In this document: one piece after another, positions 21,746 to 31,654 of the stretch
How the letters are laid out: each line of letters opens with the position of its first letter
Numbering within the stretch: the first letter of the stretch is position 1
Assembly: GCA_033725935.1 (NCBI GenBank)
Contig: MU867065.1
Coordinates: 806,001-870,000 of the forward strand
DNA length: 64,000 nucleotides
Reading direction: 5' to 3'
Origin: Cladorrhinum sp. PSN259
Taxonomy: Eukaryota > Ascomycota > Sordariomycetes > Sordariales > Podosporaceae
Notes under the pieces: generated by a model
Seen by the model: only the letters and a program-made list of their open reading frames with translations
Told to the model about the DNA's origin: nothing
Database searches by the model: none
Program-made: the position numbers and the translations under genes

Positions 21746-22711
21746 TCAGGTCGAGTAGTTCTTGTTACCCTGGTCGACGGCATAATTCTTGTTACCCTGG
21801 TCGACGGCATAATTCTTGTTCCCCTGGTCGACAGAGTAGTTCTTGTTGCCCTGGTCAACGTCTGTCGCATAATTCTTGTTACCCTGGTCGACGCTCAGAG
21901 CATCGTAGTTCTTGTTGCCTTGGTCAACAGATGCATAATTCTTGTTCCCCTGGTCCAGGCCATAGTTCTTGTTGCCTTGATCGACAGATGCATAATTTTT
22001 GTTACCCTGGTCGACGCTCAGAGCCTCATAGTTCTTGTTGCCCTGGTCAACGTCTGCGCCGTAGTTCTTGCTACCTTGGTCGACGGCGAATCTCTTTGAG
22101 TTGTAGTTCTTGTTGCCCTGGTCGACGGCGTAGTTCTTGTTGCCTTGGTCAACCGATGCATAATTCTTGTTGCCCTGGTCCACGCTCAGAGCATCGTAGT
22201 TTTTGTTTCCTTGGTCCACGCTGGCGTAGTTCTTGTTGCCCTGGTCGACGGCGTAGTTCTTATTGCCTTGATCAACGTCTGCGCCGTAGTTCTTGTTGCC
22301 CTGGTCGACAGCGAATCGCTTCGAGTTGTAATTCTTGTTACCCTGGTCCACGTTCAGGGCATCGTAGTTCTTGTTGCCCTGGTCGAGGCCATAGTTTTTG
22401 TTGCCTTGATCAACGCTGGCGTAGTTCTTGTTGCCCTGGTCGACAGCGAATCGCTTCGAGTTGTAATTCTTGTTGCCCTGGTCCACGTTCAGAGCATCGT
22501 AGTTCTTGTTGCCTTGATCAACACTGGCGTAGTTCTTGTTGCCCTGGTCCACGTTTAGAGCATCGTAGTTCTTGTTGCCTTGATCAACGCTGGCGTAGTT
22601 CTTGTTGCCCTGGTCGACGGCGTAGTTCTTGTTGCCTTGATCAACGTCTGTCGCGTAGTTCTTGTTGCCTTGGTCGACAGAGTAATTCTTGTTGCCTTGA
22701 TCAACTGACAC
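21746..22711 (-). repeat. Coding minisatellite, 30 units of 27-42 bp
   Basis: Each unit carries a 21-bp core that encodes DQGNKNY, plus a spacer that changes length in steps of three bases. Higher-order order is visible: AS, DALN/DALS and NSKRFA spacers recur in blocks, so units were probably copied in groups. Cores differ at third codon positions (GAT/GAC, CAA/CAG, all four Gly codons). Confidence 0.9.
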
Positions 22712-22860
22712 GTCACGCTGAGTCACGAGTGGTGGGTTAGCTGGCTGCACAGTGTGGTTTTTGAGGTGTGGAACGAGACACATACATCCTGAACAGGAAG
22801 AGCAGTCGTGGCCGAGAGGAAAGAAGCGACTGCAACTACGAAGGCGGTCTTGAAGTGCAT
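21746..22860 (-). CDS. Secreted tandem-repeat peptide precursor (putative UstYa-type RiPP precursor)
   Basis: Two exons: 22786-22860 and 21746-22717; 348 residues. The 68-nt intron (GTATGT donor, GCTAACC branch, CTCAG acceptor) is not a multiple of three, and only splicing joins the signal peptide MHFKTAFVVAVASFLSATTA (cut near LPVQD) to the repeats. The rest is 30 head-to-tail units, each ending in DQGNKNY (29 exact, one DQGSKNY), with a preceding Val in 28 and Leu in 2. Spacers are S, A, AS, ATD, GAD, DALN, DALS, EALS or NSKRFA. Only the three NSKRFA spacers carry a dibasic KR (Kex2) site. Units use many different synonymous codons but keep the protein sequence. A secreted multi-core precursor opposite a UstYa gene points to a ribosomal cyclic peptide. 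It could instead be a repetitive cell-wall or surface peptide. Confidence 0.75.
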
Positions 22861-24061
22861 GTTTGCGGTGTTGCTCGGAGCGTGCTAACTGGGTTGGTAA
22901 GAGATGATTGCAAAGATGATGGCTTTGATGCTGAGACTGTTGATGAGTACTCGGCTGGTGGAACGGTGGAGGATACTAATGGTTTATATACTCGACCAGA
23001 CCATCAGAGGCTTGATCAAATAACGAGCACGTTTGCACACTCCAACCGCATGCATGTCCTCGGATGCCTTCACGATCTTGGTCAGTCGGACATCGAACGG
23101 CTGAATTGTCGATGGCATCAAAGTCCTATCCTGCAAGTTGTCAGAAAGGTATCGTTCGTAAACAGAAGGTCACACTGGCCGATACTCAGACTCGCACGAA
23201 TGACTTCTTAGAAGGGAAGGAATAGACGATGTAAACAGCGCTATGCAAATTCTGCAACACGTAGGATTGCGTCGTGACCTATGAGAACTGGGATAAAGCT
23301 CACCGCAAGTCAGCACGCAATCAAGGAGTCACTCGAACAAGTAGAGACCTTGCACCAACAATTCAATCAGATCCGTCTCTATGTTGTAGAGTTGGTCGAG
23401 TGGGCTTGTAAGGAGAGTTTATGCCTGTCCCGCCCCTTCTGATAGCTGTTTCATTTGCCGAGCTATGTACTATCGTTTATACCTTGTAAATCTCTTTTCC
23501 AGAGCCTTGGATTTTTCAATCAACCTTGCAAGATAGATGTGTTTCTGTATACTCGGTTGAATCGAGATACTTCACCGCAGAACTGTGGCAGAGCTGTAGT
23601 CTGACTGCTACCTACCTAATTTCGTAACGTTATTTACTATAGAAGGATTGTAATGATGCGGTGAGTCCCAATTAAATACAGCTCGTAAACAAGACAGCCA
23701 ATGCCGTGAAGTTACCCCTAACATGTTTACCCGGAGTCCCGAACGGTCTCCGCGAAATGCTTACGTACCTTCTCGGTTGGGCCAATTGAAGTGCTGAGGG
23801 CCCACAGCAGCGGCAAAGTCCAATCATGTATGCAGGAGATGTTACCCGATCACAGCTATACCTGCTTATGTAGACTTGATACCTATAGATACGAGTAACC
23901 GTCGTTCCATCAGATGAGGGGATCGTGAACTCTGAGCAATGATTATTCTCTCAGGCAAGCGAGAATTTCTAGAGCATCATCCGGCACAACCTTAGCCAAG
24001 AGACATCAAATTCCCCCCCCTTTTCTTCATCTCCTTCTTTCTCTTCAAAAAAACCTGAACA
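22861..24061. other. Shared upstream region of precursor and UstYa-like gene
   Basis: A 1.2-kb divergent intergenic region. The right end (24012-24050) has a C7-8 run, CTTCTTTCTCTTC and then AAAAAAACC just before the ATG, a usual fungal transcription-start context. No gene was found inside; open frames on the plus strand near 22768-23211 are chance. Confidence 0.5.
22983..22990 (-). promoter_or_regulatory. Candidate TATA box of the repeat precursor
   Basis: TATATAAA on the minus strand, about 125 bases upstream of the precursor ATG, in an otherwise mixed-composition region. Distance and sequence fit a core promoter; not tested. Confidence 0.4.
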
Positions 24062-25008
24062 ATGACTCTCTCATTCCTCAGACCTTACGTCTTTCAACTC
24101 ACCGGACAATACTATATCAAGATGCCCTTCTCTGACCATGAGACAGCAGACTTGGACCACCCGTTCCTGGGCAAGCAAAGTTCCGAGTCGGATGAGACAG
24201 CAACCGATTATCCACCTCGTTCTGCGCATACCCCCAGACGACTGCTCTACGCTGCTGGGCTCGTCATTCTGGGCCTCGTCGCCTGGGTTGCCGTCCTGAA
24301 CTCTCGGCTGTCTCAGTACAGCTTCAAAGACACAGTATACTGTAAGCATCTTCCCCCCATAATCACTGCATTTGACCTGGGTGATGTTAAACATCCCACA
24401 GCCCCGGCGAGTCATCTCAGTCAACACAATCGTAACGTCCTCTTCACCTTCGGTTTCGGTCTTGAGCGTACCAAGTACCAGGGAACCCCAACCACAGAAC
24501 GCGATGCCCTTTGGGAGGACTTGTACAGCTGTGAGTGCTTTACTTTTTTTTGTTTCCTCTTGTGTGGTCGGCGAGTTATCTAACTTCGAACAAAGTCGGC
24601 ATCAGCCAGATCCCACGCTCATCAGCTGCCAAATTGGTGAACAAGACGGTCCTCATCCCCGATCTGCTGCCCGAGAAGCGCTACATCATTCAGCTTGACG
24701 TCTTCCACCAGCTGCACTGCCTCAACATGATCCGCAAGCGCCTCTACAGCACGTACACGTCCGAGGACCCTCTTCTCATGAAGATTGAACACCTCGAGCA
24801 CTGCTACGACAGTCTGCGGCAGAGCCTGATGTGCTCGGCGGATATAACACCCATCCCCTGGCAGTGGGATGAGAGGCAGCACAAGTCGAATGTTGTCGGC
24901 AAAGTCTTGCATACCTGCCGAAATTTTGAGGCTGTGAGGGAGTGGGCGATGGAGAGGCAGGTGGCCAAGTTTGATCAGGACGTATACGTGCCTGATGATT
25001 TGAGTTGA
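24062..25008 (+). CDS. UstYa-family (DUF3328) protein
   Basis: Three exons: 24062-24341, 24402-24530 and 24596-25008; 273 residues. Introns of 60 and 65 nt have GTAAGC and GTGAGT donors. A second ATG at 24122 (MPFSDHETADL) is an equally good start and would give 253 residues. After a polar cytosolic N-terminus there is one membrane span (LLYAAGLVILGLVAWVAVL), then a lumenal domain. Both family motifs are present: His174-x-x-His177-Cys178 (DVFHQLHCLNMIRKRLY) and His202-x-x-His205-Cys206 (EHLEHCYDSLRQSLMC). The family (UstYa/Yb, PhomYb, AprY) carries out oxidative macrocyclisation or other oxidation of ribosomal core peptides in the secretory pathway. Its divergent neighbour is the tandem-repeat secreted precursor, its most likely substrate. 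Confidence 0.88.
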
Positions 25009-25047
25009 TACATCATGAGGATCATCCCAAATGTATTAGAAGAATGA

Positions 25048-28000
25048 CTATCGCAAAACAACAAGCCTCTCTTTCGCCCTCGTCTCCCTAAACGCCTTCA
25101 GACTCACTTTGCCTACCCCGGCCCTCTGCCATGCTCCTCTTCCTTCCTCACCATCCATCGTCCCTCTAACCAACAGCAAAATGTTATAAATATCAAAGAA
25201 CCCACCTGCGTCCCCGAATCTCTCTTCATCCCAATGTGGATTACCATTCTCACCAGCGGGGGTAGCGTTCTTCCTATCCTCATCGATGATGAACTTTTCT
25301 TCCTCCGTTTTGTCTTCTTCTTCTTCCTCCTCCTCCTCCTTATCTGCCTGATCAACCTCCTCCCACTCAATTCTTTCATGTCTCAAGATAGCGGAATGCA
25401 TCAACCTCGGCTCGCCTACCCAGTACCCTTCCCACCCCATCGGAGGCGGCGCCATGTGAGGCAGCGAGTCCTGCGACATGGCCACCAGCGCGAACTGTTT
25501 ATTTTGCTGTTCACCCTCGCCGAAGCACGAGTTGAGGTACAGAAAGCCCGCTCGGTATCCCTGGTGATTATACAGAATCCTCTGCCACTCTGGCCGGTAA
25601 TTAGCGCTCTGCTTTTCGTCGCCTACGCCAATTTGCATCATGAAGCTGTGTTTTTTACCGTTCCAGGCAGTAGAGAGCGAGTCATACTCGGTAAAAACCA
25701 CCGGTGTCATGCGCGCAAGGAAGAACAGCGTTCCGTCCTCGGCTGGGCGTTCAATAATTTGTTCAGAGGGTAAAGCGACAGGCATGGTGAATTTGAGATC
25801 GGGATACGCAGGATGAGCGTAGAGATGCTCGTTGCGCTTCTTGTCCGGCACCAGAACCCACCCGTCGTCGGGCTCTCCTCCATCGCCGTCGCATAGCTTC
25901 CAGAGCTCATAAGGGTCGATGGGGGACAAATCAAACTTGTTACACAAAGAGTTGGCTTTGTTCCTCGCTTCTGACACTTGCTCGGGTGTTGGATTTAGGT
26001 TCCCGAACGACTGCAAAAGCTCCGCGAGGACAGATTCGGGCGTTAAACGCTTCATCCATCTGACTACCGGCGCGGGGGGCAGGGCAACGGCGTTGTGGTA
26101 GCCTCTGCCGCGGTAGGACGAGTGCCCCTGCCAGGCTGCCCAGCTCCACGAAGGGATCGACGGCATTTGCGCCCGTCTGCTCTGGAGAGGACAGCGGGGA
26201 TGCCAGAGCAGTGCTTGATCGAAGGCGAAGGCGGGTAAGCCGAACCAGAATTTCGTATTGACGTCCTGGGAGATGAGGTCGGACACGCCGGAGAAGGCGT
26301 TGAGGGCGTCGGTTTGCCACGTCATGTTTCGCTGCGTGTACAGGTCGACTGCTGAAGTGTACGTCTTCCAGAGCGGTTGGCCCCCTATCTTGAGGACGTC
26401 TGAAGAAGCTTGGCCGTCGTCCGGTTCCGCACGGTATCGGTATTTGGGTGCCGGCGCCGGGCTGCGCTCGCCGGGGTTATCAGGGTCCTCTGCTATCATG
26501 ATCATTTCCGTGTCCTCGCCCTCGGCCGCAATGCATTTGTTTGGGTATCGAGACTGCGTGGCATCGGCCCAGATGTGGAAGTTTAGGTCGTGTAGACGGG
26601 CCGAAAGTCTCGTCTGATCGTTCAGGGGGGTAGGTTTGTAGGTAGGGTCCTCGACGGGCACCGTGTCTTCGTAGGCCGCGCCGTGGGGGCAGATGAAGTA
26701 CATTTGTGAGCTTGTAAAGTAAACAGATCTCGGTGAAAGGTGGCGCTCCTGAAATGTCCAAGCCCTGGAATTCCAGACGGAATCTTCAACCTCGGCGAGA
26801 GGTCGTCGAGAGTCGTCAAAGGCCGCCGCGAGCGAGATCCCCTGAACACGTTTGAGAACTTGTTTTCGAGAGCGGCCAGTCCTGCCAATACCTGGGAGGC
26901 CATCTCGAGGGTCCACATTTGTTGACGCAACGATAGTAAGAGTGGCGTCGCCGTAGATGCTGCTCATCTTGGAGATGATAACCGCTTTGTCTACAGGGTC
27001 ATCCTGCAAGATGCAGAGAGCATCAATCCAAATGTAGCGAAGCCCAATCCGCCGTGTTACCTCGACAGAGTCCTTGATGGTCTGATGAAGGCTTAAAGAG
27101 GGGTGGTTGAGACCTCCAGGGGCTTCCAAAACCTCTCGGGTGCTGGCTGTCAGCAGTGTCTGAGTGCCGGTACCCCACACATAAGAGAGACAAGTGTATC
27201 GGCAGGGCATATCCACCCAAGCAACACAGTTGAGTTCGGTATCAATGACGCGCAGTCTTGATAGCTCGGATGGGTGTGCTCGCTGGTGGGTGCTCCTGGA
27301 CTCCATCTTTGCATGGTCAGTTTCACATGCCTTCAGCCAGCCACGCAGTCGCTCCATATCAGCTTCCTCTTGGCGAACGGGTAAGCCCTGCAGTGGCAAA
27401 GACTCAGACCCTGCCATCTTTTGAACAATAATTCTCGGAAACTTTTCGTTGTCGGTTGTTCCAAACTCTACCTCTAACCGCAGTGCAGGCGTGGGTCCTT
27501 CGTCGATGACATTCAGGGTAATGGTCTGAGATGAAGGCTCTCCTTCTGCAACGGACGGGATTTGCTCGGGTGGACATTGAGATAGAAGGGCCTCTCGAAG
27601 AAGTGTACAAAACGAGCAGCTTGCTTCCTTCATGATCTTTGCAAAACCATAGATCTGGATGCTAGTCGGACCTGGCTTCTGGTTCCCAGGGAGTCCTCGC
27701 TGGGTGAGAAGGGTGTTGAAGTCGATCTGTCGACACATGTCGCAGAGGTGCTCGGGATTACGTTGGTCCAACGCGGTCGGTGAAGAGATGAACCACTCCT
27801 CATCCTTGCCGTTGGACTCAAACAATAGACCCCAACGTTTGACGTATTGGTGGTGTTTGTACTCATCGAACTTTTCCTTTTCTCTGACCGCCGTCTCTTT
27901 CTTGACTTTTTCGTTGTCTTGGTCGCCCTGCGTCTGCGTCTCATTATTGGTTTCGAGCCACACACTAACACGCTCAAGTTCCTGATCGGTCATTCCGTCC

Positions 28001-28221
28001 CTGTCGTACTTTCGAGGCTTTGGCTTCGGAGATTGCTGACGGTCGGGCGTCTTTTCCTTTTGCTCTTTTCCCAGGTTCCTCAGCGCCATAAAATCGCGTC
28101 GCATTTCCAAGACATCTTGGTCATGAATGTCGCTTTGATCCGTGTGTATTTCCGACAGCAAAGTTGTGGTGGTCTGGTCGTTGATGCCTCGGATGAGGAC
28201 GCTCTTGAGTTTGTTTCTCAT
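25048..28221 (-). CDS. HET-domain protein (heterokaryon incompatibility type)
   Basis: Single exon of 1,057 residues, converging on the UstYa-like gene with only 39 bases between stops. A Lys/Glu-rich N-terminus (about 1-150) is followed by a Cys-containing segment (HLCDMCRQIDFNTLL, ASCSFCTLLREAL) common ahead of HET domains. The HET domain lies at about 341-497: YTCLSYVWG, RRIGLRYIWIDALCILQDD, SKMSSIYGDATLTIVAST and WNSRAWTFQERHLSPRSVYF. A long C-terminal half with tryptophan-rich motifs (IPSWSWAAWQG) follows, then an acidic Glu/Asp run near 980. HET proteins trigger growth arrest or cell death upon non-self recognition, probably through a TIR-like fold. Specific partner unknown. Confidence 0.9.
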   Translation of the reverse strand: MRNKLKSVLIRGINDQTTTTLLSEIHTDQSDIHDQDVLEMRRDFMALRNLGKEQKEKTPDRQQSPKPKPRKYDRDGMTDQELERVSVWLETNNETQTQGDQDNEKVKKETAVREKEKFDEYKHHQYVKRWGLLFESNGKDEEWFISSPTALDQRNPEHLCDMCRQIDFNTLLTQRGLPGNQKPGPTSIQIYGFAKIMKEASCSFCTLLREALLSQCPPEQIPSVAEGEPSSQTITLNVIDEGPTPALRLEVEFGTTDNEKFPRIIVQKMAGSESLPLQGLPVRQEEADMERLRGWLKACETDHAKMESRSTHQRAHPSELSRLRVIDTELNCVAWVDMPCRYTCLSYVWGTGTQTLLTASTREVLEAPGGLNHPSLSLHQTIKDSVEVTRRIGLRYIWIDALCILQDDPVDKAVIISKMSSIYGDATLTIVASTNVDPRDGLPGIGRTGRSRKQVLKRVQGISLAAAFDDSRRPLAEVEDSVWNSRAWTFQERHLSPRSVYFTSSQMYFICPHGAAYEDTVPVEDPTYKPTPLNDQTRLSARLHDLNFHIWADATQSRYPNKCIAAEGEDTEMIMIAEDPDNPGERSPAPAPKYRYRAEPDDGQASSDVLKIGGQPLWKTYTSAVDLYTQRNMTWQTDALNAFSGVSDLISQDVNTKFWFGLPAFAFDQALLWHPRCPLQSRRAQMPSIPSWSWAAWQGHSSYRGRGYHNAVALPPAPVVRWMKRLTPESVLAELLQSFGNLNPTPEQVSEARNKANSLCNKFDLSPIDPYELWKLCDGDGGEPDDGWVLVPDKKRNEHLYAHPAYPDLKFTMPVALPSEQIIERPAEDGTLFFLARMTPVVFTEYDSLSTAWNGKKHSFMMQIGVGDEKQSANYRPEWQRILYNHQGYRAGFLYLNSCFGEGEQQNKQFALVAMSQDSLPHMAPPPMGWEGYWVGEPRLMHSAILRHERIEWEEVDQADKEEEEEEEEDKTEEEKFIIDEDRKNATPAGENGNPHWDEERFGDAGGFFDIYNILLLVRGTMDGEEGRGAWQRAGVGKVSLKAFRETRAKERLVVLR

Positions 28222-28417
28222 TTTGTCTTTTTTTTGGTTGGACTAATACCGTGCTGAGATTAAAACGGAACTGGCTGTCTGGATCAAATATTTAACAAGA
28301 ATCCAACGGTGGATCCGAAGGATGAGGCGTATGCATTAGTTTATGCCCGATATGCTATTTGGCGCCTAAAGTGGGTTCAGGGATTCCAGGCTGAATAGGG
28401 CTTTGTTATTCAAATAT

Positions 28418-29339
28418 TTATCTTGCATCTTGTCTATTAGATTTCCTCGCCCACTGTGACCATTTATGCGGATACAGATCTCCGCTGGCATCGTTGTCAC
28501 GGTGGAGTTGAGTCTTGATCCGCTTCCCAGTCAGGACATCCAGAGCCCACTTTCTATACATGTAGGGCGTCAACTCGTAATGGTTGTGCACCAACCTGAC
28601 AATCTCTGGGTTTTTCATTCGGGTCAACAGCTTCTTCAGCTTGGTCTCGAGTTCCTTGCGCAGCTTTAGGATGGCCGATGTGTCATCCGGTGGATCTTGG
28701 TGACAAGGTCGCGCACCTTTGCGATTCCATGATTGTCGTCGAACGGGGGACTCGGGAAGATCAAGAACGATGATCACTTCCTTGAGCTTCAGTTGAGGGC
28801 CGTCTGTGGGAACTTGCAGGGCTTCTGGGCAGATATTACTGATCCGACAGCGGAAGCGGACAAGATTTGGGAGAAGCTGGTTGCTGATGACGGCGCAGAG
28901 ATGACTGCCCAAGGGGAAACGCACATAGTCTAAATTGGCATCGAGGGTGAGGTCCGTTAGGTTGGCAGGGAACTCGATGGGAAAGATCAGAGGGGACGAG
29001 CCGGTCCAGAAAAGATCGGGTGCTTCGACGTTCCAATGCTTTTGCGCAGAGAAATAGGCCATCTCTTGGTCGTTCACAACACGGTGATTCTTTACCTTCA
29101 GTTCAAGCGATCTCAGTTGTGGACTCTGTCGCAGCATGGTGGCGAAGGCATGCAAGGACTGGCCAGGCAAACTGGTACCACCGTTTGGAAATTGTGAGTC
29201 TGTCAAGGTTTTGTCTGAATGTCTCTGGTTGCAGGTGACTGAAAATTTCATGCACAATTTCTGCCGGCAAAGTGAGCAGGTAGTGCTTGCGTTCAGCAGC
29301 CCGGAGTACCGCGGCGTACATCTCGATAACGTCATCCAT
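28418..29339 (-). pseudogene. F-box protein gene broken by a frameshift
   Basis: The 5' part (from the ATG at 29339) encodes MDDVIEMYAAVLRAAERKHY, then an F-box (LLTLPAEIVHEIFSHL) and LTISKRWYQFAWPVL, and runs to a stop near 29103. The body continues in another frame from about 29180: SLHAFATMLRQSPQLRSLEL down to the stop at 28418. That body is leucine-rich and ends KIKTQLHRDN region then ARKSNRQDAR. No GT..AG pair joins the two frames, and a short segment expected after WPVL seems missing. Most simply, a small deletion has broken the gene; an assembly error is the alternative. The intact form would act as a substrate receptor of an SCF ubiquitin ligase. Confidence 0.6.
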
Positions 29340-30555
29340 GTTTCGGTTGGAGAGTTGAGAGACTGATGATGGTGGGGGTTTTTTCTTCTTTTTTTTTCTT
29401 TTTCTCTCTTTCTTTTTTTTTTTTTTTTTTTTGCAGGTCTTTCCGTTCCAGGTTTGCAGCGTGCAGGGACGAGGGAAGGTTTTCTTTTGATCCAAGGAAG
29501 AATTGGCAGGTGCGGCTTGCAACTTATAACAAAGGTCCGATCGAGCCAGAAACCAAAAGAATTCTGTCACCATTCCACAGACGGTCGTCCAAAATCTGAC
29601 GTTCTATCCACCTCTTATCATCAACGAGTCATCAATATCAAGGTTTCCACTGGTCTTTTCATCATCACTCCTGGACGAGCCTTGATATTGGCCAATATGG
29701 ACGATAAGTGTGGTCGATTTGGGGCATTGCACGCAATATAAAAAATTAAAAATTTACAAACAATAAAGAAGGAGACAGTAGACACCATGCTCGAGCATCT
29801 TGAAGACGCCAATAATTTCGCCGGTGCTGTCTCTTGCATGGAAAAATGGCTTCCATCAGACAGTGGCAATGAAACGTTCCACTCAGCTGAAACTATGGTT
29901 CAATGGCGTCTGGATAAGTTTAGCTGAATGCCAAAGAGGTGCAGCCAACCTACACAGCCAATCCACACAGCCCGTCCATTTTCGGTTTAGCCGCTGAAAT
30001 CGTTGAAGCTGAACACGACTGGGCCAAACAACATCACTCCACATGTTGCACGACATGACTGCGCCCATCTCTCTCCAAATCCCCGGGATTCCGAGTCTGA
30101 TCGGTCCGCATTTGGGAAGTTTATACCCGCAAAGTCTGTGATTTTAGTGCACACAGGATGATGAGTGCACAATCCCCATCAAACAAAAATACCCGACATC
30201 GTGAATGTTTATGCTTACATCTCGGGAAGGACCCGGTTACACTTTGACAGGTGAGAGTGATGCACCCCATCCCAAGCGGAGTTATTCCCAATTAGATCTT
30301 CCTTTTCACTGCCTGGAGAGAAAAATAATTCCATTCCACTCTGTACGCTTAACTCCGAAGCAGATGAAGAAACACCCTACATAGATACGTGATCAAGACG
30401 GGAGGGAGCGAAGATACATGTACTAGTATATAATGCCTTGAGTTCTCCATCATTAACATCATGTGAAACCCCAAGAACATCTCCGACAGTAAAGCTCAGT
30501 CATTGAAGCAAACCCAGCAACTATCCAGACACAATTTATTATCACAGTAAACATC
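29340..30555. other. Intergenic region with a long T tract
   Basis: Upstream of the broken F-box gene lies a T/C-rich stretch with a run of about 20 T (29413-29432). The rest, to 30555, contains no supported gene. The last 150 bases form the leader of the terpene synthase gene. Confidence 0.45.
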
Positions 30556-31654
30556 ATGACTTGCGAAACTATTTTCCAGACCCAACCTGTCCAGGTTAAC
30601 GCCAACACGCTCAAATCAAAATCATCAAAAGACTCTCACCCCCTGCGCTCGATAATCCCCCCTTCGGCTCTCTCAGAACCCTCGCTCCACTCTGATCACC
30701 CAGAAATTGACCGTGAAGTAATATCCTACCTCGTCAACGCCTGGAAATGGCCTTCCGAGAAGCATAAGAAGGGCTTCATAAGCTGGAACCTCGCAGAGGT
30801 GGTCTCGTTCATGTTTCCCACGGGCGAAACCTCACGCGTCAAACTGGCCTGCGAACTTTTACTTTTGGGATTTCTAATGGACGGTAAATTTATTTACTTT
30901 TTTTTTCTTCTCCCTCAATACACTTTACGCTCTTCTGACAGACAACTAACATTTGGGGGTATCAAAAGACCACTTCGACAACCACACTTTCCAAGAAAAC
31001 ACACTCACTGTCTCGCGCCTGGAATCTCTTTTCAATTCCCCATCATCCTTTAATCCAACCACAAACATCGACGAGATGCACTCCACCCTCTTCTCCCGCT
31101 TCCTCTCCATTCCGCACTCCCAACCGATCCTGCAAACCTACCTCGCCATGCTCAAGTGCCACTGCGAACCAACCCGCGGTTCGACCTCGACGCTGGGCTC
31201 TTATCTAAAATTCAGAGAAACGGACGTCGGGATGCCTATTTGTTCGGAACTAATGTACTGGGTCGAGCCCGCCCTCCTATCTCTGACTCAACAACAGAGA
31301 GAGACCCTGAAACGGATGGAGACGATAGCGAATTACCACGTCAGCATCCTCAATGACGTCTTTTCGTTCGAGAGGGAGTACAAGGCGTCGAGAGAGCAGG
31401 ATTCGGAGGGAGCGGTGCTGGTCAATGGCGTTGCCGTTTTGAGTCGGGAGATTGGGGTCGGAGTCGACGTGGCGAGGTCTCTCTGTTGCGAGATTGTTAG
31501 AGGGTGGGAGAGGGAGTTTCTGGGGGTTGTTGCTGAGACTTTGAAGAGTAAAGATGTGGAAAAAGACGGGCTGATGTTGAGGGCTATAAAGGGGATTGAG
31601 AGACGAATGAGCGGGGCTGAGGCCTATAGTTGGCGGACTAAGCGGTATCTTTGA
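30556..31654 (+). CDS. Class I terpene synthase
   Basis: Two exons, 30556-30883 and 30969-31654, 337 residues. The 85-nt intron (GTAAAT donor, AAAAG acceptor) splits the first metal-binding motif, and correct splicing restores Asp109-Asp-His-Phe-Asp113 (LLLLGFLMDDHFDN), the DDxxD/E motif. The second motif is complete: Asn238, Ser242 and Glu246 in NDVFSFERE. The pyrophosphate-sensing Arg192 (FRETDVGMP) lies exactly 46 residues before Asn238, and the Arg335-Tyr336 pair ends the protein (KRYL). All catalytic features are present, so it should be active on a linear prenyl diphosphate. The short length without a prenyltransferase domain suggests a mono-domain sesqui- or diterpene cyclase. The product cannot be predicted. 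No P450 or oxidoreductase is adjacent. Confidence 0.88.

Noticed and set aside
21746..22717. Regular repeats with variable spacers resembling a CRISPR array
   Set aside because: The genome is eukaryotic, repeats vary at third codon positions and spacers change in steps of three; it is a coding array.
21724..22740. 338-codon plus-strand frame rich in Ser, Cys and Arg across the repeat array
   Set aside because: It is the antisense of the repeat units; the minus strand has signal peptide, splice signals and constant peptide units.
21746..22860. Alpha-type mating pheromone precursor
   Set aside because: Pheromone precursors have few repeats with KR or KR-XA processing at each copy and a Trp/Cys/Pro-rich core; none of that is seen. 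The presence of Ste2 in the same window is 15 kb away and not evidence.
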